From contig CAMOHF010000016.1 in NCBI GenBank assembly GCA_946614685.1, forward strand, positions 1 through 10,594: a stretch of DNA of 10,594 nucleotides, written 5' to 3'. Both the position numbers and the translations under genes were made by a program. Shown here one piece after another: positions 1 to 7,669 of the stretch; within the stretch, counting starts at the first letter, position 1; every line of letters begins with the position of its first letter. This stretch comes from an uncultured Clostridia bacterium. GTDB taxonomy: Bacteria > Bacillota > Clostridia > Lachnospirales > Lachnospiraceae. Under the pieces are notes generated by a model. That model was not told the origin of the DNA and made no database searches. It saw only the letters and a program-made list of their open reading frames with translations.

Positions 1-1
1 C

Positions 2-273
<272 letters not shown>

Positions 274-274
<1 letters not shown>

Positions 275-714
275 TGCATACATTCAAGACGAGAATCTAT
301 CAGGCGGACCGCACCTTTTTCGAGGGTGAACTCGAGAGCATCGTGGTCCCTACCACGGACGGCATGTACGGAGTGCTGGCCGACCACAGAAATGTAGTCG
401 TGGCCATCGTCCCGGGGGAGATGCATTATTCGGAGTCGGGTAAGAACCCGGTTTACGTTCATGTATCCGAGGGGATGCTGCGCGTGGAAAAGGGAGAAGT
501 CCTGATCCTGGTTACGCTTGCGGAGTATCCGGATGAGGTTGAGGAGAACCGACGCAAGGAAAGGGAAGAGGATCTGCGCGAGCAGGAGATGCAGAAGAGA
601 AGTCTCCAGGAGTACTATGAGGCAGAGATGACACTGCAGCGTGCAGTGACGGGCCTTCGTCATCAGAGCGTGCAGCAGGAGATGACCGAGGATCCGAACA
701 ACAGGATAGAGTAA
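274..714 (+). CDS. atpC: F1 ATP synthase subunit epsilon
   Basis: This encodes the 146-residue epsilon subunit of F1, which sits on the gamma stalk, couples F1 to the c-ring and, in many bacteria, restrains ATP hydrolysis. The N-terminal beta-sandwich (about residues 1-85) is clear: a FFEGE turn near residue 15, then the family hallmark VVPTTDGMYGVLADH, then a glycine-turn GMLRVE before the strand VLILV. The C-terminal helical hairpin (about 88-135) is unusually rich in Glu, Arg and Lys. The ATP-binding I/LDxxRA motif known from Bacillus epsilon is not recognisable; the aligned stretch reads VEENRR, so regulation by ATP binding is doubtful here (inference). An AGGGTG ribosome binding site lies at 261-266 inside the end of atpD, and the ATG overlaps the atpD stop by one base. 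The length is slightly above the usual 130-140 residues because of a polar C-terminal tail. Confidence 0.96.
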
Positions 715-1664
715 TGGTAAGCGGAACGAATAATAAACTATATCTGTTTCTGATTTTTCTTGTGCTGATTCTGCTGTTCGGCGGCTGTAAAAAGAAGTCC
801 TCCGAGCCTGTGACAGAAGGACCCCTGATCAGGATATCCTACGCCGAAAAGGGAGACGGGATCGATCAGCTTGCGAGATATACGGTGAATATCGAGGTAG
901 ACTGTGACGGCAACGTCCGGATCTACGCGGATCAGTTTGAAAAGTGGATGTCGGAGACAGCCTGTCCCGAGGACGCCTATCAGCTTGAACCCTCCGAGAT
1001 GAAAGAACTTCGCAGCAAGGTGGACGAAGCACCTTACGGTAAGCTCCGAAGCGATATGGGCAATCGTGATCAGACCGAGGGCATCTTTAAGACCGTGACG
1101 GTATTCATGAAAGACGGAGAGCATACATACAGCGGCCTTAATCCCAGCAACAGAAACTTTCTTTTCCTGTATGATGCGGTCTACAACGTCACAAAGGAGC
1201 GTGCATTTACCTATGTGAGCTCAGTGAACGATATGCAGCAGAAGGCGAAGAAGGCGGTCGAACAGGCGCAGATTCACGTGATCTGCAACGCGGACGAACT
1301 CCTTTTTTCCGAAGACAAGATCAAGGCGGTCTATCTGATCCCGCCGCAGGGAGAGGAACCGGAAGGCGAGGTACCGCCCGAGGATGCGATCCCGGCAGCG
1401 AAGACGGAGTGGACCGGAAATCTCACCGATGAGTACTACGGGGCGATGCTTCTTACCGATGAGGGCGTTGCCGCCATGGCGGACTATTCGTCGGGAGCCT
1501 CCGAGGAGTTCCCGGTCAGCCTGCAGCTTTACATCGGCACGCAGTTTCTGATCAGCTTCAAGGCGGACACAACCGTAGAGAAGAATCTGATCTACTTCGA
1601 GCACAGCACGAACAAAGAACAGGTGGAGGGAGATGTGGAAGCGCTTAAAAAGGCGCTTCGTTAA
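714..1664 (+). CDS. Lipoprotein of unknown function coupled to the ATP synthase operon
   Basis: I do not recognise this 316-residue protein by name. The N-terminus is a textbook lipoprotein signal peptide: a short polar start with Lys8, a hydrophobic core (residues 9-22) and the lipobox FGGC with the lipidated cysteine at position 25, followed by KKK. It should be anchored on the outer face of the membrane. Residues about 40-155 look beta-rich and resemble small clostridial lipoprotein domains that alternate strands with a single helix. Residues about 170-185 form a Lys/Ala-rich helix. An acidic, proline-rich linker lies near 210-225. The last 85 residues (LTDEG, then LQLYIGTQFLISF, then a helical end) loosely recall the SecD P1 head subdomain (inference only). 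The ATG overlaps the atpC stop as TAATG, with AGGA at 703-706 as the likely ribosome binding site, so it is probably expressed with the ATP synthase. A sigma-A promoter for the next gene begins right after its stop. Confidence 0.85.
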   Translation: MVSGTNNKLYLFLIFLVLILLFGGCKKKSSEPVTEGPLIRISYAEKGDGIDQLARYTVNIEVDCDGNVRIYADQFEKWMSETACPEDAYQLEPSEMKELRSKVDEAPYGKLRSDMGNRDQTEGIFKTVTVFMKDGEHTYSGLNPSNRNFLFLYDAVYNVTKERAFTYVSSVNDMQQKAKKAVEQAQIHVICNADELLFSEDKIKAVYLIPPQGEEPEGEVPPEDAIPAAKTEWTGNLTDEYYGAMLLTDEGVAAMADYSSGASEEFPVSLQLYIGTQFLISFKADTTVEKNLIYFEHSTNKEQVEGDVEALKKALR

Positions 1665-1667
1665 AGG

Positions 1668-1695
1668 TTGACATTTCCGAAAAACTGTATAAAAT
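1668..1695 (+). promoter_or_regulatory. Sigma-A-type promoter of the glmU-pth-mfd operon
   Basis: A perfect -35 TTGACA lies at 1668-1673, four bases after the preceding stop codon. With a 16-bp spacer it is followed by TAAAAT (1690-1695, five of six matches to TATAAT); an overlapping TATAAA at 1688-1693 would give a 14-bp spacer. The region is A/T rich compared with its surroundings. Transcription would start near 1701-1703, inside a perfect inverted repeat. The promoter makes glmU and downstream genes independent of the ATP synthase operon, although no terminator separates the two, so read-through is also possible. Confidence 0.8.
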
Positions 1696-1711
1696 ACATA
1701 TAGTTATGTAT
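1694..1711. promoter_or_regulatory. Perfect 7-bp inverted repeat at the glmU transcription start, possible operator
   Basis: The arms ATACATA (1694-1700) and TATGTAT (1705-1711) are exact reverse complements separated by TAGT. The repeat begins on the last bases of the -10 and ends one base before the ribosome binding site of glmU (GGAGGA at 1712-1717). Its place across the expected start site suits a repressor operator; as RNA only part of it would be transcribed, so an RNA hairpin is less likely. No known regulator is recognised. The A/T-rich arms raise the chance of coincidence. Confidence 0.45.
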
Positions 1712-1722
1712 GGAGGACAGAT

Positions 1723-2472
1723 ATGAGCAGCTTAAATGCGATCATTATGGCGGCAGGCAAGGGCACACGTATGCATTCCGATCTGCCGAAATGTATCCAC
1801 AGAGTGGCCGGTGAACCGATGGTTCATCATGTGATCAAGGCAGCGAAGGAAGCGGGCGCTTTTGATTGCTGCGTGGTGATCGGCTACAAGGGAAACGAAG
1901 TGAAAAATGCGATCTACGATGTGGTGGATTTTGCGGAGCAGGAGGAGCAGCTCGGTACCGGTCATGCGGTAATGTGTGCCGAGAAATTCCTGACCGGAAG
2001 CGGCGACACGCTGATTCTCTGCGGCGATACCCCGCTTATTACAGGAGCTACGCTGACGGAACTTGTGGAGAAACACAAGAGAGAGTCCAACGGTGTGACG
2101 GTGCTTTCGGCGATCCTTCCGGATGCCACCGGCTACGGCAGGATCATCAGAGATGCGGCCGGCACATTTACCAAGATTGTGGAACAAAAGGATGCCACCG
2201 AAGAGGAGAAGGCAGTGACCGAGATCAATTCCGGCATGTATGTCTTTAACACGGAGGCCTTAAAGGCATCGCTTGCACTGCTTCAGAGCGACAATGCTGC
2301 GGGAGAGTACTACCTTACGGATACCATCGCCTTTATCAAACGTGCGGGACTTAAGGTGGCTGCAATGCCGCTTTCCGGAGACCGGATCAATGAGATTCGC
2401 GGTGTGAATACCCTTGAGCAGCTTGCGGAAGCGGAAGAGATCATGCTCGCGAGAAAGGCGGCAGAAGCATGA
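1723..2472 (+). CDS. glmU: UDP-N-acetylglucosamine pyrophosphorylase, single-domain GlmU (no acetyltransferase domain)
   Basis: It makes UDP-GlcNAc from GlcNAc-1-phosphate and UTP, the precursor of peptidoglycan, in the cytoplasm. All hallmarks of the GlmU N-terminal Rossmann-like domain are present: the signature AAGKGTRM with Arg16 and Lys23, QLGTGHA at 76-82, CGDTPL with the metal-binding Asp102, TGYGRI at 136-141, EQKDA at 154-158, EINSGMY at 167-173, GEYYLTD at 194-200 and a GVN motif with Asn229. The protein ends at residue 249, just after the linker helix. Normal GlmU is about 455 residues and continues with a left-handed beta-helix that acetylates GlcN-1-phosphate; that part is absent. 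There is no frameshift debris: the next gene, pth, starts inside the stop codon. The start has GGAGGA at 1712-1717, five bases upstream. The name glmU is used for the family; strictly only the uridyltransferase activity is predicted. Confidence 0.9.
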   Translation: MSSLNAIIMAAGKGTRMHSDLPKCIHRVAGEPMVHHVIKAAKEAGAFDCCVVIGYKGNEVKNAIYDVVDFAEQEEQLGTGHAVMCAEKFLTGSGDTLILCGDTPLITGATLTELVEKHKRESNGVTVLSAILPDATGYGRIIRDAAGTFTKIVEQKDATEEEKAVTEINSGMYVFNTEALKASLALLQSDNAAGEYYLTDTIAFIKRAGLKVAAMPLSGDRINEIRGVNTLEQLAEAEEIMLARKAAEA

Positions 2473-3029
2473 AGCTGATCGTCGGTCTCGGCAATCCCGG
2501 TGAAAAGTACGCAGGTACCCGCCACAATATCGGATTTTCCGTGATCGTGAACCTTGCGGACAGATACAACGTCGGGATGTCCGAATCCAAACAAAAGGCG
2601 GCAGTCGGCAAATGCGTGATCGACGGGGAGAAGGTTCTTCTTGCGATGCCGCAGACTTATATGAACTTAAGCGGTGACAGTGTGCGCGCACTGGCGGACT
2701 ACTATCACCTGAAACCTGAGGAGATCCTGGTCGTCTACGATGATATCAATCTGGACGTGGGGAAACTCCGTATGCGCGCCGGAGGCAGTGCCGGCGGACA
2801 CAACGGCATGAAGGACATCATCGCGAAGCTCGGCACACAGGACTATCCGAGACTCAGACTGGGCGTGGGCGCCAAGCCTTCCGGTATGGATCTTGCGGAT
2901 TATGTGCTCGGGAGATTTCCGAAGGATGAACTTCCGCTTGTACGCGAGACAGTGGATCGCGCGGCGGATGCCGTAGAATGCTTTATCAAAGAAGATGTCG
3001 AGACGGCGATGAACCGTTTCAACGGATAA
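2469..3029 (+). CDS. pth: Peptidyl-tRNA hydrolase
   Basis: This cytoplasmic enzyme cleaves peptidyl-tRNA released from stalled ribosomes and so recycles tRNA. The 186-residue length is normal for bacterial Pth. The first motif GLGNPG, then TRHNIGF, supplies Asn9 and the catalytic His19. MPQTYMNLSG supplies the substrate-contacting Asn66. YDDINLD carries Asp91, the partner of the catalytic His. GGHNGMKDI gives Asn112. These match Asn10, His20, Asn68, Asp93 and Asn114 of the Escherichia coli enzyme. The ATG overlaps the glmU stop as ATGA (2469-2472), with AAAGGCGG at 2454-2461 as the ribosome binding site, so it is coupled to glmU. A pth gene just ahead of mfd is a common Firmicutes arrangement. 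Identification is very secure. Confidence 0.97.
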   Translation: MKLIVGLGNPGEKYAGTRHNIGFSVIVNLADRYNVGMSESKQKAAVGKCVIDGEKVLLAMPQTYMNLSGDSVRALADYYHLKPEEILVVYDDINLDVGKLRMRAGGSAGGHNGMKDIIAKLGTQDYPRLRLGVGAKPSGMDLADYVLGRFPKDELPLVRETVDRAADAVECFIKEDVETAMNRFNG

Positions 3030-3031
3030 AC

Positions 3032-3037
3032 AGGAGG
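3032..3037 (+). promoter_or_regulatory. Strong ribosome binding site that fixes the TTG start of mfd
   Basis: AGGAGG, extended by TG, is the longest match to the anti-Shine-Dalgarno sequence in the window. It lies six bases before an in-frame TTG at 3044, in the 14-bp gap between the pth stop and mfd. An in-frame ATG at 2978 inside pth has no comparable site, and the residues it would add do not look like an Mfd N-terminus. Confidence 0.85.
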
Positions 3038-3043
3038 TGCAGT

Positions 3044-6000
3044 TTGCAGGCACTGTTTGATGCGCTTGCAGATTCGGAAAGCTTCCGACAGATCAGGGAT
3101 GCGATCGGAGAGGATCGTTATCCGTATCACGTGTGGGGCGTTGATCTAAAGACCATTCCCCTTCTTGCCCGGGCTTTCTCCGGGGAGGAGCGCACGAGAC
3201 TGATCGTGACCTACGACGAAAAACGAGGCAGAGAGCTGCTGGACGGGGTGCGTTTTTTTGACAGGGAGAGTTATTATTATCCCGCAAAAGACGCCCTGTT
3301 TTATTATGCGGATATCCACAGCAATGCCACGGTCAAAAGCCGTATGGAGATCTTTCGGAAACTGGCGGAGAAAGAACCTGTCACCGTGATCACAACGGTG
3401 GAAGGCCTGATGGATCTGATCCCGCCCATTACGGAGATCACCGGCCACAGAAAGACGATTTCCGTCGGGGATACGCTTTCCAGAGACGAATTTGCACGCT
3501 ATATGACAACACTTGGATATGAGAAGACCACGATGGTGGAACTTCCCGGGCAGTTTTCCATAAGAGGAGATATCGTTGATATCTACCCGCTTACGGAAGA
3601 GTGCCCTTATCGTGTTTCCCTGTGGGGAGATGACATCGAGACGATCCGAAGTTTTGATGCGGAAAGCCAGCGCTCCATTATGGACGTGGATACCCTTGTG
3701 ATCTACCCGTCCTGCGAGATGGTGCTGGATGAAAAGCGGATCGATCACGGTATCAGAAAGATCGATTTCGAATTCGAAAAGCAGAAGAAAGTCCTCGAGA
3801 AGGAGTTTCGGACGGAGCAGAAGGCGAGACTTACCAAGACGGTTTCCGCTGCAAAAGAAGAACTCGCCGAGTTTAACTCCACCATGGGCTTGGACAGCAT
3901 GGTCCGGTTTTTCTACGATGACACGGTAAGCTTCCTGGACTATTTTCCGGAGGATGTCGCTGTCTTTATCGATGACCCGGAACGCGTGATGCGCAGGGCC
4001 GGAAGTTATGAGGAAGAGTTTAAGACCTCGATGGAGGGAAGGCTTTCGGGCGGTTATATTCTTCCGACGCAGGCGGAGGTCTTAACGGGTGCCCGCAAGA
4101 TCGTGAAGCGTCTTTCCGAGAGACAGACCATCCTTTTCTCGGATCTATATAAGAAGGAACCTGCATGGAAGGAACAGGGCAATACCTGTATCGAAACCAG
4201 GGATACCTCGGACTATCACAATTCCTTCGAAACGCTGGTAGATGATATAGCGGCCTGGAAGAAAAAGCAGTTCAAGGTGGTTATTGTGTCTCCTTCCGCC
4301 ACAAGAGGAAAGCGCCTTGCGGCAAATTTGCGGGAGCGGGAGATCGAGTCGCACTTCTCGGAGGATCGTTTCCATAGGATGAAGCCCGGCGAGGTGATGG
4401 TTACACTGGGCAGGATCGACAAAGGTTATGTGCTTCCGGATGCGGGGCTTGCTGTGATCTCCGAGGGTGACATTTTCACCGCAAGAGAGATCTCAAAAGG
4501 AAGAAAACGCCCGCGTTACGAGGGCGGAGACAGGATCGCCAGCTTCTCGGATATTGTGGTGGGTGACTATGTCGTGCACAGAAACCACGGCATCGGTATC
4601 TATCAGGGTATCGAGAAGGTTGAGACGGAAGGCAGGCTGAAGGACTATATCACCATCGAGTACGCCAAGGGAAGCAAGCTTTTTATCCCCGTAGATCAGC
4701 TCGATATGATCGGCAAACTGTCCGGCAAGGACGGGGCCAAGCCCAAGCTTTCGAGACTCGGAGGCGGTGAGTGGGAGAAGACCCGACAGCGCGTCAAGGG
4801 ACATGTGGCGGACATTGCGGAGGAACTTGTGGAACTCTACGCCCTGCGCGAAACGATGAATGGTTTCGCCTACTCTCCGGATACGGCATGGCAGAGGGAG
4901 TTTGAAGAACTCTTCCCTTACGAGGAGACACCGGATCAGGAGCAGGCCATCCGCGATACCAAGCGGGATATGGAATCCGGCAAGATCATGGATCGACTGA
5001 TCTGCGGAGACGTGGGATTCGGCAAGACAGAGGTGGCCATCCGTGCGGCGTTTAAAGCCGTACAGGACAATCGCCAGGTGCTCTATCTCGTGCCGACCAC
5101 CATCCTTGCGGAACAGCATTACAATACATTTACCGAGCGTATGAAGGATTTCCCGGTGAACATCCGGATGCTTTCGCGCTTTTGTACGCCGAAGGAAGTC
5201 AAGGAAACGCTGGAACTTTTGAAGAACGGCATGGCGGATATCGTGATCGGTACGCACAGGCTGCTTTCCAAAGACGTGGAATGCAAGAATCTGGGACTTC
5301 TGATCATTGACGAGGAGCAACGCTTCGGCGTGAAGCACAAGGAACAGATCAAGCAGCTAAAAAAGACGGTGGATGTCCTGACACTCACGGCGACACCGAT
5401 CCCGAGAACCCTGCATATGAGCCTGGTGGGACTTCGTGACATCAGTCTACTGTCGGAACCTCCGGTGGACAGACTTCCCATCCAGACCTTTGTCATGGAG
5501 TACGACATCGAGTTCGTGAAGGAAGCGATCAACAGAGAACTTTCCCGCGGCGGTCAGGTTTTCTATGTATATAACCGCGTGAATACCATTGCGGATATCA
5601 CGGCGGAACTCTCGCGTGTCCTGCCGGATGCAAGGATTTCCTTCGCTCACGGCAAGATGAACGAGCGCGAGCTTGAGGAAGTGATGCGCGCCTTTTTGCG
5701 CAAGGAGATCGACGTGCTGGTTTCCACGACCATCATTGAGACGGGACTGGATATCGCCAACGTCAACACCATGATCGTCCACGATGCGGACCGTTTCGGC
5801 CTGTCTCAGCTCTACCAGCTGCGCGGGCGTGTGGGAAGGTCCAACCGTGCGGCCTATGCCTTCCTGATGTACAAGCGGGACAAGCTGCTTGCGGAGGTTG
5901 CCGAGAAACGACTGGCAGCCATCAGGGAGTTTACAGATCTCGGCTCAGGATATAAAATATCCATGAGAGATCTGGAGATCCGCGGTGCGGGCAACCTCCT

Positions 6001-6583
6001 CGGACAGGAACAGTCGGGAAACATCGAAGCGGTGGGATACGATCTCTACTGCAAGATGCTTTCCGATGCGATCAAGCGACTGTCCGGCACGGTGGTGGAA
6101 CGGGAGTTTACGACAAGTGTCGAACTTCCGCTCGATGCGTACATTCCGGATGATTACGTAAAGAACGAATTCGTGAAACTTGACCTTTACAAGAGAATCT
6201 CAAAGATCGAGGATCCGGAGGAGAAGGATCTCTTGGTCGAGGAGGCGAAGGACCGTTTCGGAACGCCGCCGAAGGAGTTTATGCGGTTACTTTCCGTGGC
6301 TGTTTTAAAAGCCAAGGCACATAAGGCGTATATGACAGATCTCAAATACGTTTCCGGCGAGGTGCGGATGGCGATGCTTGCCGATGCGCCGGTGATGACG
6401 GAGCGGATCGGAGAACTGCTCATCAGGCATCAGGGAGAGATCAAGCTCCTGTCGGGAAATCAGTCGGGTTTCTCGGTGAAAGTCTCAAAGACCTTGCAGG
6501 ATGAACTGATCTCCAAGACGGAGGAAGCAATCGAAGCGATAGGAAGTTTGATCCGGGAGGATACAAATGAAACGGATACATAG
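3044..6583 (+). CDS. mfd: Transcription-repair coupling factor Mfd
   Basis: Mfd removes RNA polymerase stalled at DNA damage and recruits UvrA for nucleotide excision repair. With the TTG start the protein has 1179 residues, the usual size. In order: a UvrB-like N-terminal module (about 1-330) with the conserved GQFSIRGDIVDIYPL segment and a charged coiled stretch near 235-280; a linker domain; the RNA-polymerase-interacting CarD-like domain (about 505-570, with VGDYVVHRNHGIG); and a superfamily 2 translocase with Walker A GDVGFGKT at 655-662, DEEQ at 756-759, TATPIPRTL and the motif VI QLRGRVGRS starting at 925. The TRCF-specific segment follows with IRGAGNLLGQEQSG, then the C-terminal autoinhibitory domain. 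All catalytic motifs are intact. It follows pth closely and its last 17 bases overlap the next gene, so it is a mid-operon gene. Confidence 0.97.
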   Translation: MQALFDALADSESFRQIRDAIGEDRYPYHVWGVDLKTIPLLARAFSGEERTRLIVTYDEKRGRELLDGVRFFDRESYYYPAKDALFYYADIHSNATVKSRMEIFRKLAEKEPVTVITTVEGLMDLIPPITEITGHRKTISVGDTLSRDEFARYMTTLGYEKTTMVELPGQFSIRGDIVDIYPLTEECPYRVSLWGDDIETIRSFDAESQRSIMDVDTLVIYPSCEMVLDEKRIDHGIRKIDFEFEKQKKVLEKEFRTEQKARLTKTVSAAKEELAEFNSTMGLDSMVRFFYDDTVSFLDYFPEDVAVFIDDPERVMRRAGSYEEEFKTSMEGRLSGGYILPTQAEVLTGARKIVKRLSERQTILFSDLYKKEPAWKEQGNTCIETRDTSDYHNSFETLVDDIAAWKKKQFKVVIVSPSATRGKRLAANLREREIESHFSEDRFHRMKPGEVMVTLGRIDKGYVLPDAGLAVISEGDIFTAREISKGRKRPRYEGGDRIASFSDIVVGDYVVHRNHGIGIYQGIEKVETEGRLKDYITIEYAKGSKLFIPVDQLDMIGKLSGKDGAKPKLSRLGGGEWEKTRQRVKGHVADIAEELVELYALRETMNGFAYSPDTAWQREFEELFPYEETPDQEQAIRDTKRDMESGKIMDRLICGDVGFGKTEVAIRAAFKAVQDNRQVLYLVPTTILAEQHYNTFTERMKDFPVNIRMLSRFCTPKEVKETLELLKNGMADIVIGTHRLLSKDVECKNLGLLIIDEEQRFGVKHKEQIKQLKKTVDVLTLTATPIPRTLHMSLVGLRDISLLSEPPVDRLPIQTFVMEYDIEFVKEAINRELSRGGQVFYVYNRVNTIADITAELSRVLPDARISFAHGKMNERELEEVMRAFLRKEIDVLVSTTIIETGLDIANVNTMIVHDADRFGLSQLYQLRGRVGRSNRAAYAFLMYKRDKLLAEVAEKRLAAIREFTDLGSGYKISMRDLEIRGAGNLLGQEQSGNIEAVGYDLYCKMLSDAIKRLSGTVVEREFTTSVELPLDAYIPDDYVKNEFVKLDLYKRISKIEDPEEKDLLVEEAKDRFGTPPKEFMRLLSVAVLKAKAHKAYMTDLKYVSGEVRMAMLADAPVMTERIGELLIRHQGEIKLLSGNQSGFSVKVSKTLQDELISKTEEAIEAIGSLIREDTNETDT

Positions 6584-7625
6584 AATCATGGCTGTGGTCT
6601 GTATGGCGGCTCTGCTGCTTACGACGGGCTGCGGCAAGAAACATAACGATACCGGAGTTCTTCCGGAGGAGCATACGGTGGTCTTTCGTTACGGAGATAT
6701 GGCGGTCACCAAGGGTGAGGTTTACATCTACGTCAACACCGTGAAGGAACGCTACGAAAAGCAGTACGGCAAGGACGTCTGGAACAGGATGCTCGAGGAA
6801 GAGGAAGAAGAGGTTACCGCGGAAGAACTCGTCCGCAAGAAGGTGGTCGAGGAAATCGTCCACGTCAAGACCATGAACGCGCATGCAGACGAATACGGCA
6901 TCAGGCTTACATCTGCCGAACAGGAGGATATCAACACCCGGGCACAGGATTTTTATGACGGGCTGACGGAGGAAGACCGGCAGCAGATGGAACTTTCTTT
7001 GGAGAAGATCCTGCAGGTCTACCGCGAGAATGTGATCGCCACAAAGGTGGAGGATGCATTGCTTTCCGACCAGCCGGTAGAGATCTCCAGCGAGGAAGCG
7101 CGGATGACAACATTCTACGATCTGTACTTCCCCTGCTACAATATTGATGAGAACGGCAATGTCACACCATACGAGGATGATGCAAAGCGGATCCAGTATG
7201 ATCATGCGCTCGAAGCCTGCAGTACGCTTTCCAACAATCAGTATGATGCGGAAGAAGATGCGGATATGCCGAAGAATGCGGAGGAAATTGCACAGTACTA
7301 TCAGCTGACGGATGCCGGAAAGAAGACGATGACACCGGAAGAGATCCGGGATACCTACGGGCAGGATGTGTACGACCTGCTTTACACCATGGAGAACGGC
7401 AGCTACTCCAAGGTGATCGAAACAGAGTACGGATATCACGTATTTGTGATGATCGAACTTACGGACCAGAAAGCCACGGAAGCCAGAAAGACGGAGATGC
7501 GTCAGGCGGCCGTCGAAGAGCGTGTGGGTGAGATCTTAGACCTGTGGAAACAGGGGATCGACGAAAAATTCACCTATCCAGATTCCGTGAATATGGAGAT
7601 TTACAGAAGCATCCCCATCAGATAG
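6567..7625 (+). CDS. Lipoprotein with SurA-N-like and degenerate parvulin (PpiC-like) domains, probable extracytoplasmic folding factor
   Basis: This 352-residue protein resembles the PrsA/SurA class of surface folding factors. A signal peptide (KR-rich start, hydrophobic residues 8-20) ends in the lipobox TTGC with lipidated Cys22. Residues about 38-165 form a helix-rich SurA-N-like chaperone region with a run of glutamates near 77-83. Residues about 170-300 correspond to the parvulin domain. Its closing strand, GSYSKVIETEYGYHVF, keeps the family histidine (His291), but the opening ARHILV motif is replaced by TTFYDLYF at 181-188, so the first active-site His is missing and isomerase activity is doubtful (inference). 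A helical tail ends the protein. The start has GGGAGG at 6555-6560, six bases ahead of the ATG, and overlaps mfd by 17 bases in another frame, so it is in the same operon. A symmetric terminator follows directly. It could be a pure chaperone. Confidence 0.8.
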   Translation: MKRIHRIMAVVCMAALLLTTGCGKKHNDTGVLPEEHTVVFRYGDMAVTKGEVYIYVNTVKERYEKQYGKDVWNRMLEEEEEEVTAEELVRKKVVEEIVHVKTMNAHADEYGIRLTSAEQEDINTRAQDFYDGLTEEDRQQMELSLEKILQVYRENVIATKVEDALLSDQPVEISSEEARMTTFYDLYFPCYNIDENGNVTPYEDDAKRIQYDHALEACSTLSNNQYDAEEDADMPKNAEEIAQYYQLTDAGKKTMTPEEIRDTYGQDVYDLLYTMENGSYSKVIETEYGYHVFVMIELTDQKATEARKTEMRQAAVEERVGEILDLWKQGIDEKFTYPDSVNMEIYRSIPIR

Positions 7626-7628
7626 GCA

Positions 7629-7664
7629 AAAAAATATGAGTCCCGAACGGGACTCATATTTTTT
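7629..7664. terminator. Bidirectional intrinsic terminator between convergent genes
   Basis: A perfect 16-bp stem is formed by 7629-7644 and 7649-7664 around the four-base loop GAAC. The GC-rich inner part (GAGTCCC with GGGACTC) is flanked by a run of A on the left and a run of T on the right, so each strand gives a hairpin followed by U residues. It starts four bases after the stop of the parvulin-like lipoprotein gene and ends six bases before the stop of the convergent FKBP gene. It should end both transcripts and protect each gene from antisense read-through. Confidence 0.95.
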
Positions 7665-7669
7665 ATGCT

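Noticed and set aside
1638..1659. Hairpin GAAGCGC with GCGCTTC at the end of the lipoprotein gene as an intrinsic terminator
   Set aside because: The 7-bp stem is real, but it lies inside the coding region, has an eight-base loop and is followed by GTTAAAGG rather than a T run, so termination is unlikely.
2460..3030. Frameshift in glmU hiding the acetyltransferase domain in another frame
   Set aside because: The downstream 560 bases encode a complete, motif-perfect peptidyl-tRNA hydrolase and no hexapeptide-repeat sequence is visible in any frame.
2978..3043. Mfd starting at the in-frame ATG inside pth (22 extra residues)
   Set aside because: The added residues are Arg-rich and unlike Mfd N-termini, the region codes for Pth in another frame, and the strong AGGAGG site points to the TTG at 3044.
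4493..5338. Minus-strand open frame of 281 codons inside mfd
   Set aside because: It is fully antisense to the conserved Mfd translocase domain and His/Leu-rich as expected for a shadow frame, with no recognisable protein.
6441..7439. Long minus-strand open frame of 332 codons across the end of mfd and the foldase gene
   Set aside because: It is antisense to two well-supported genes, has a hydrophobic composition typical of reversed acidic coding sequence, and shows no family motif or ribosome binding site.
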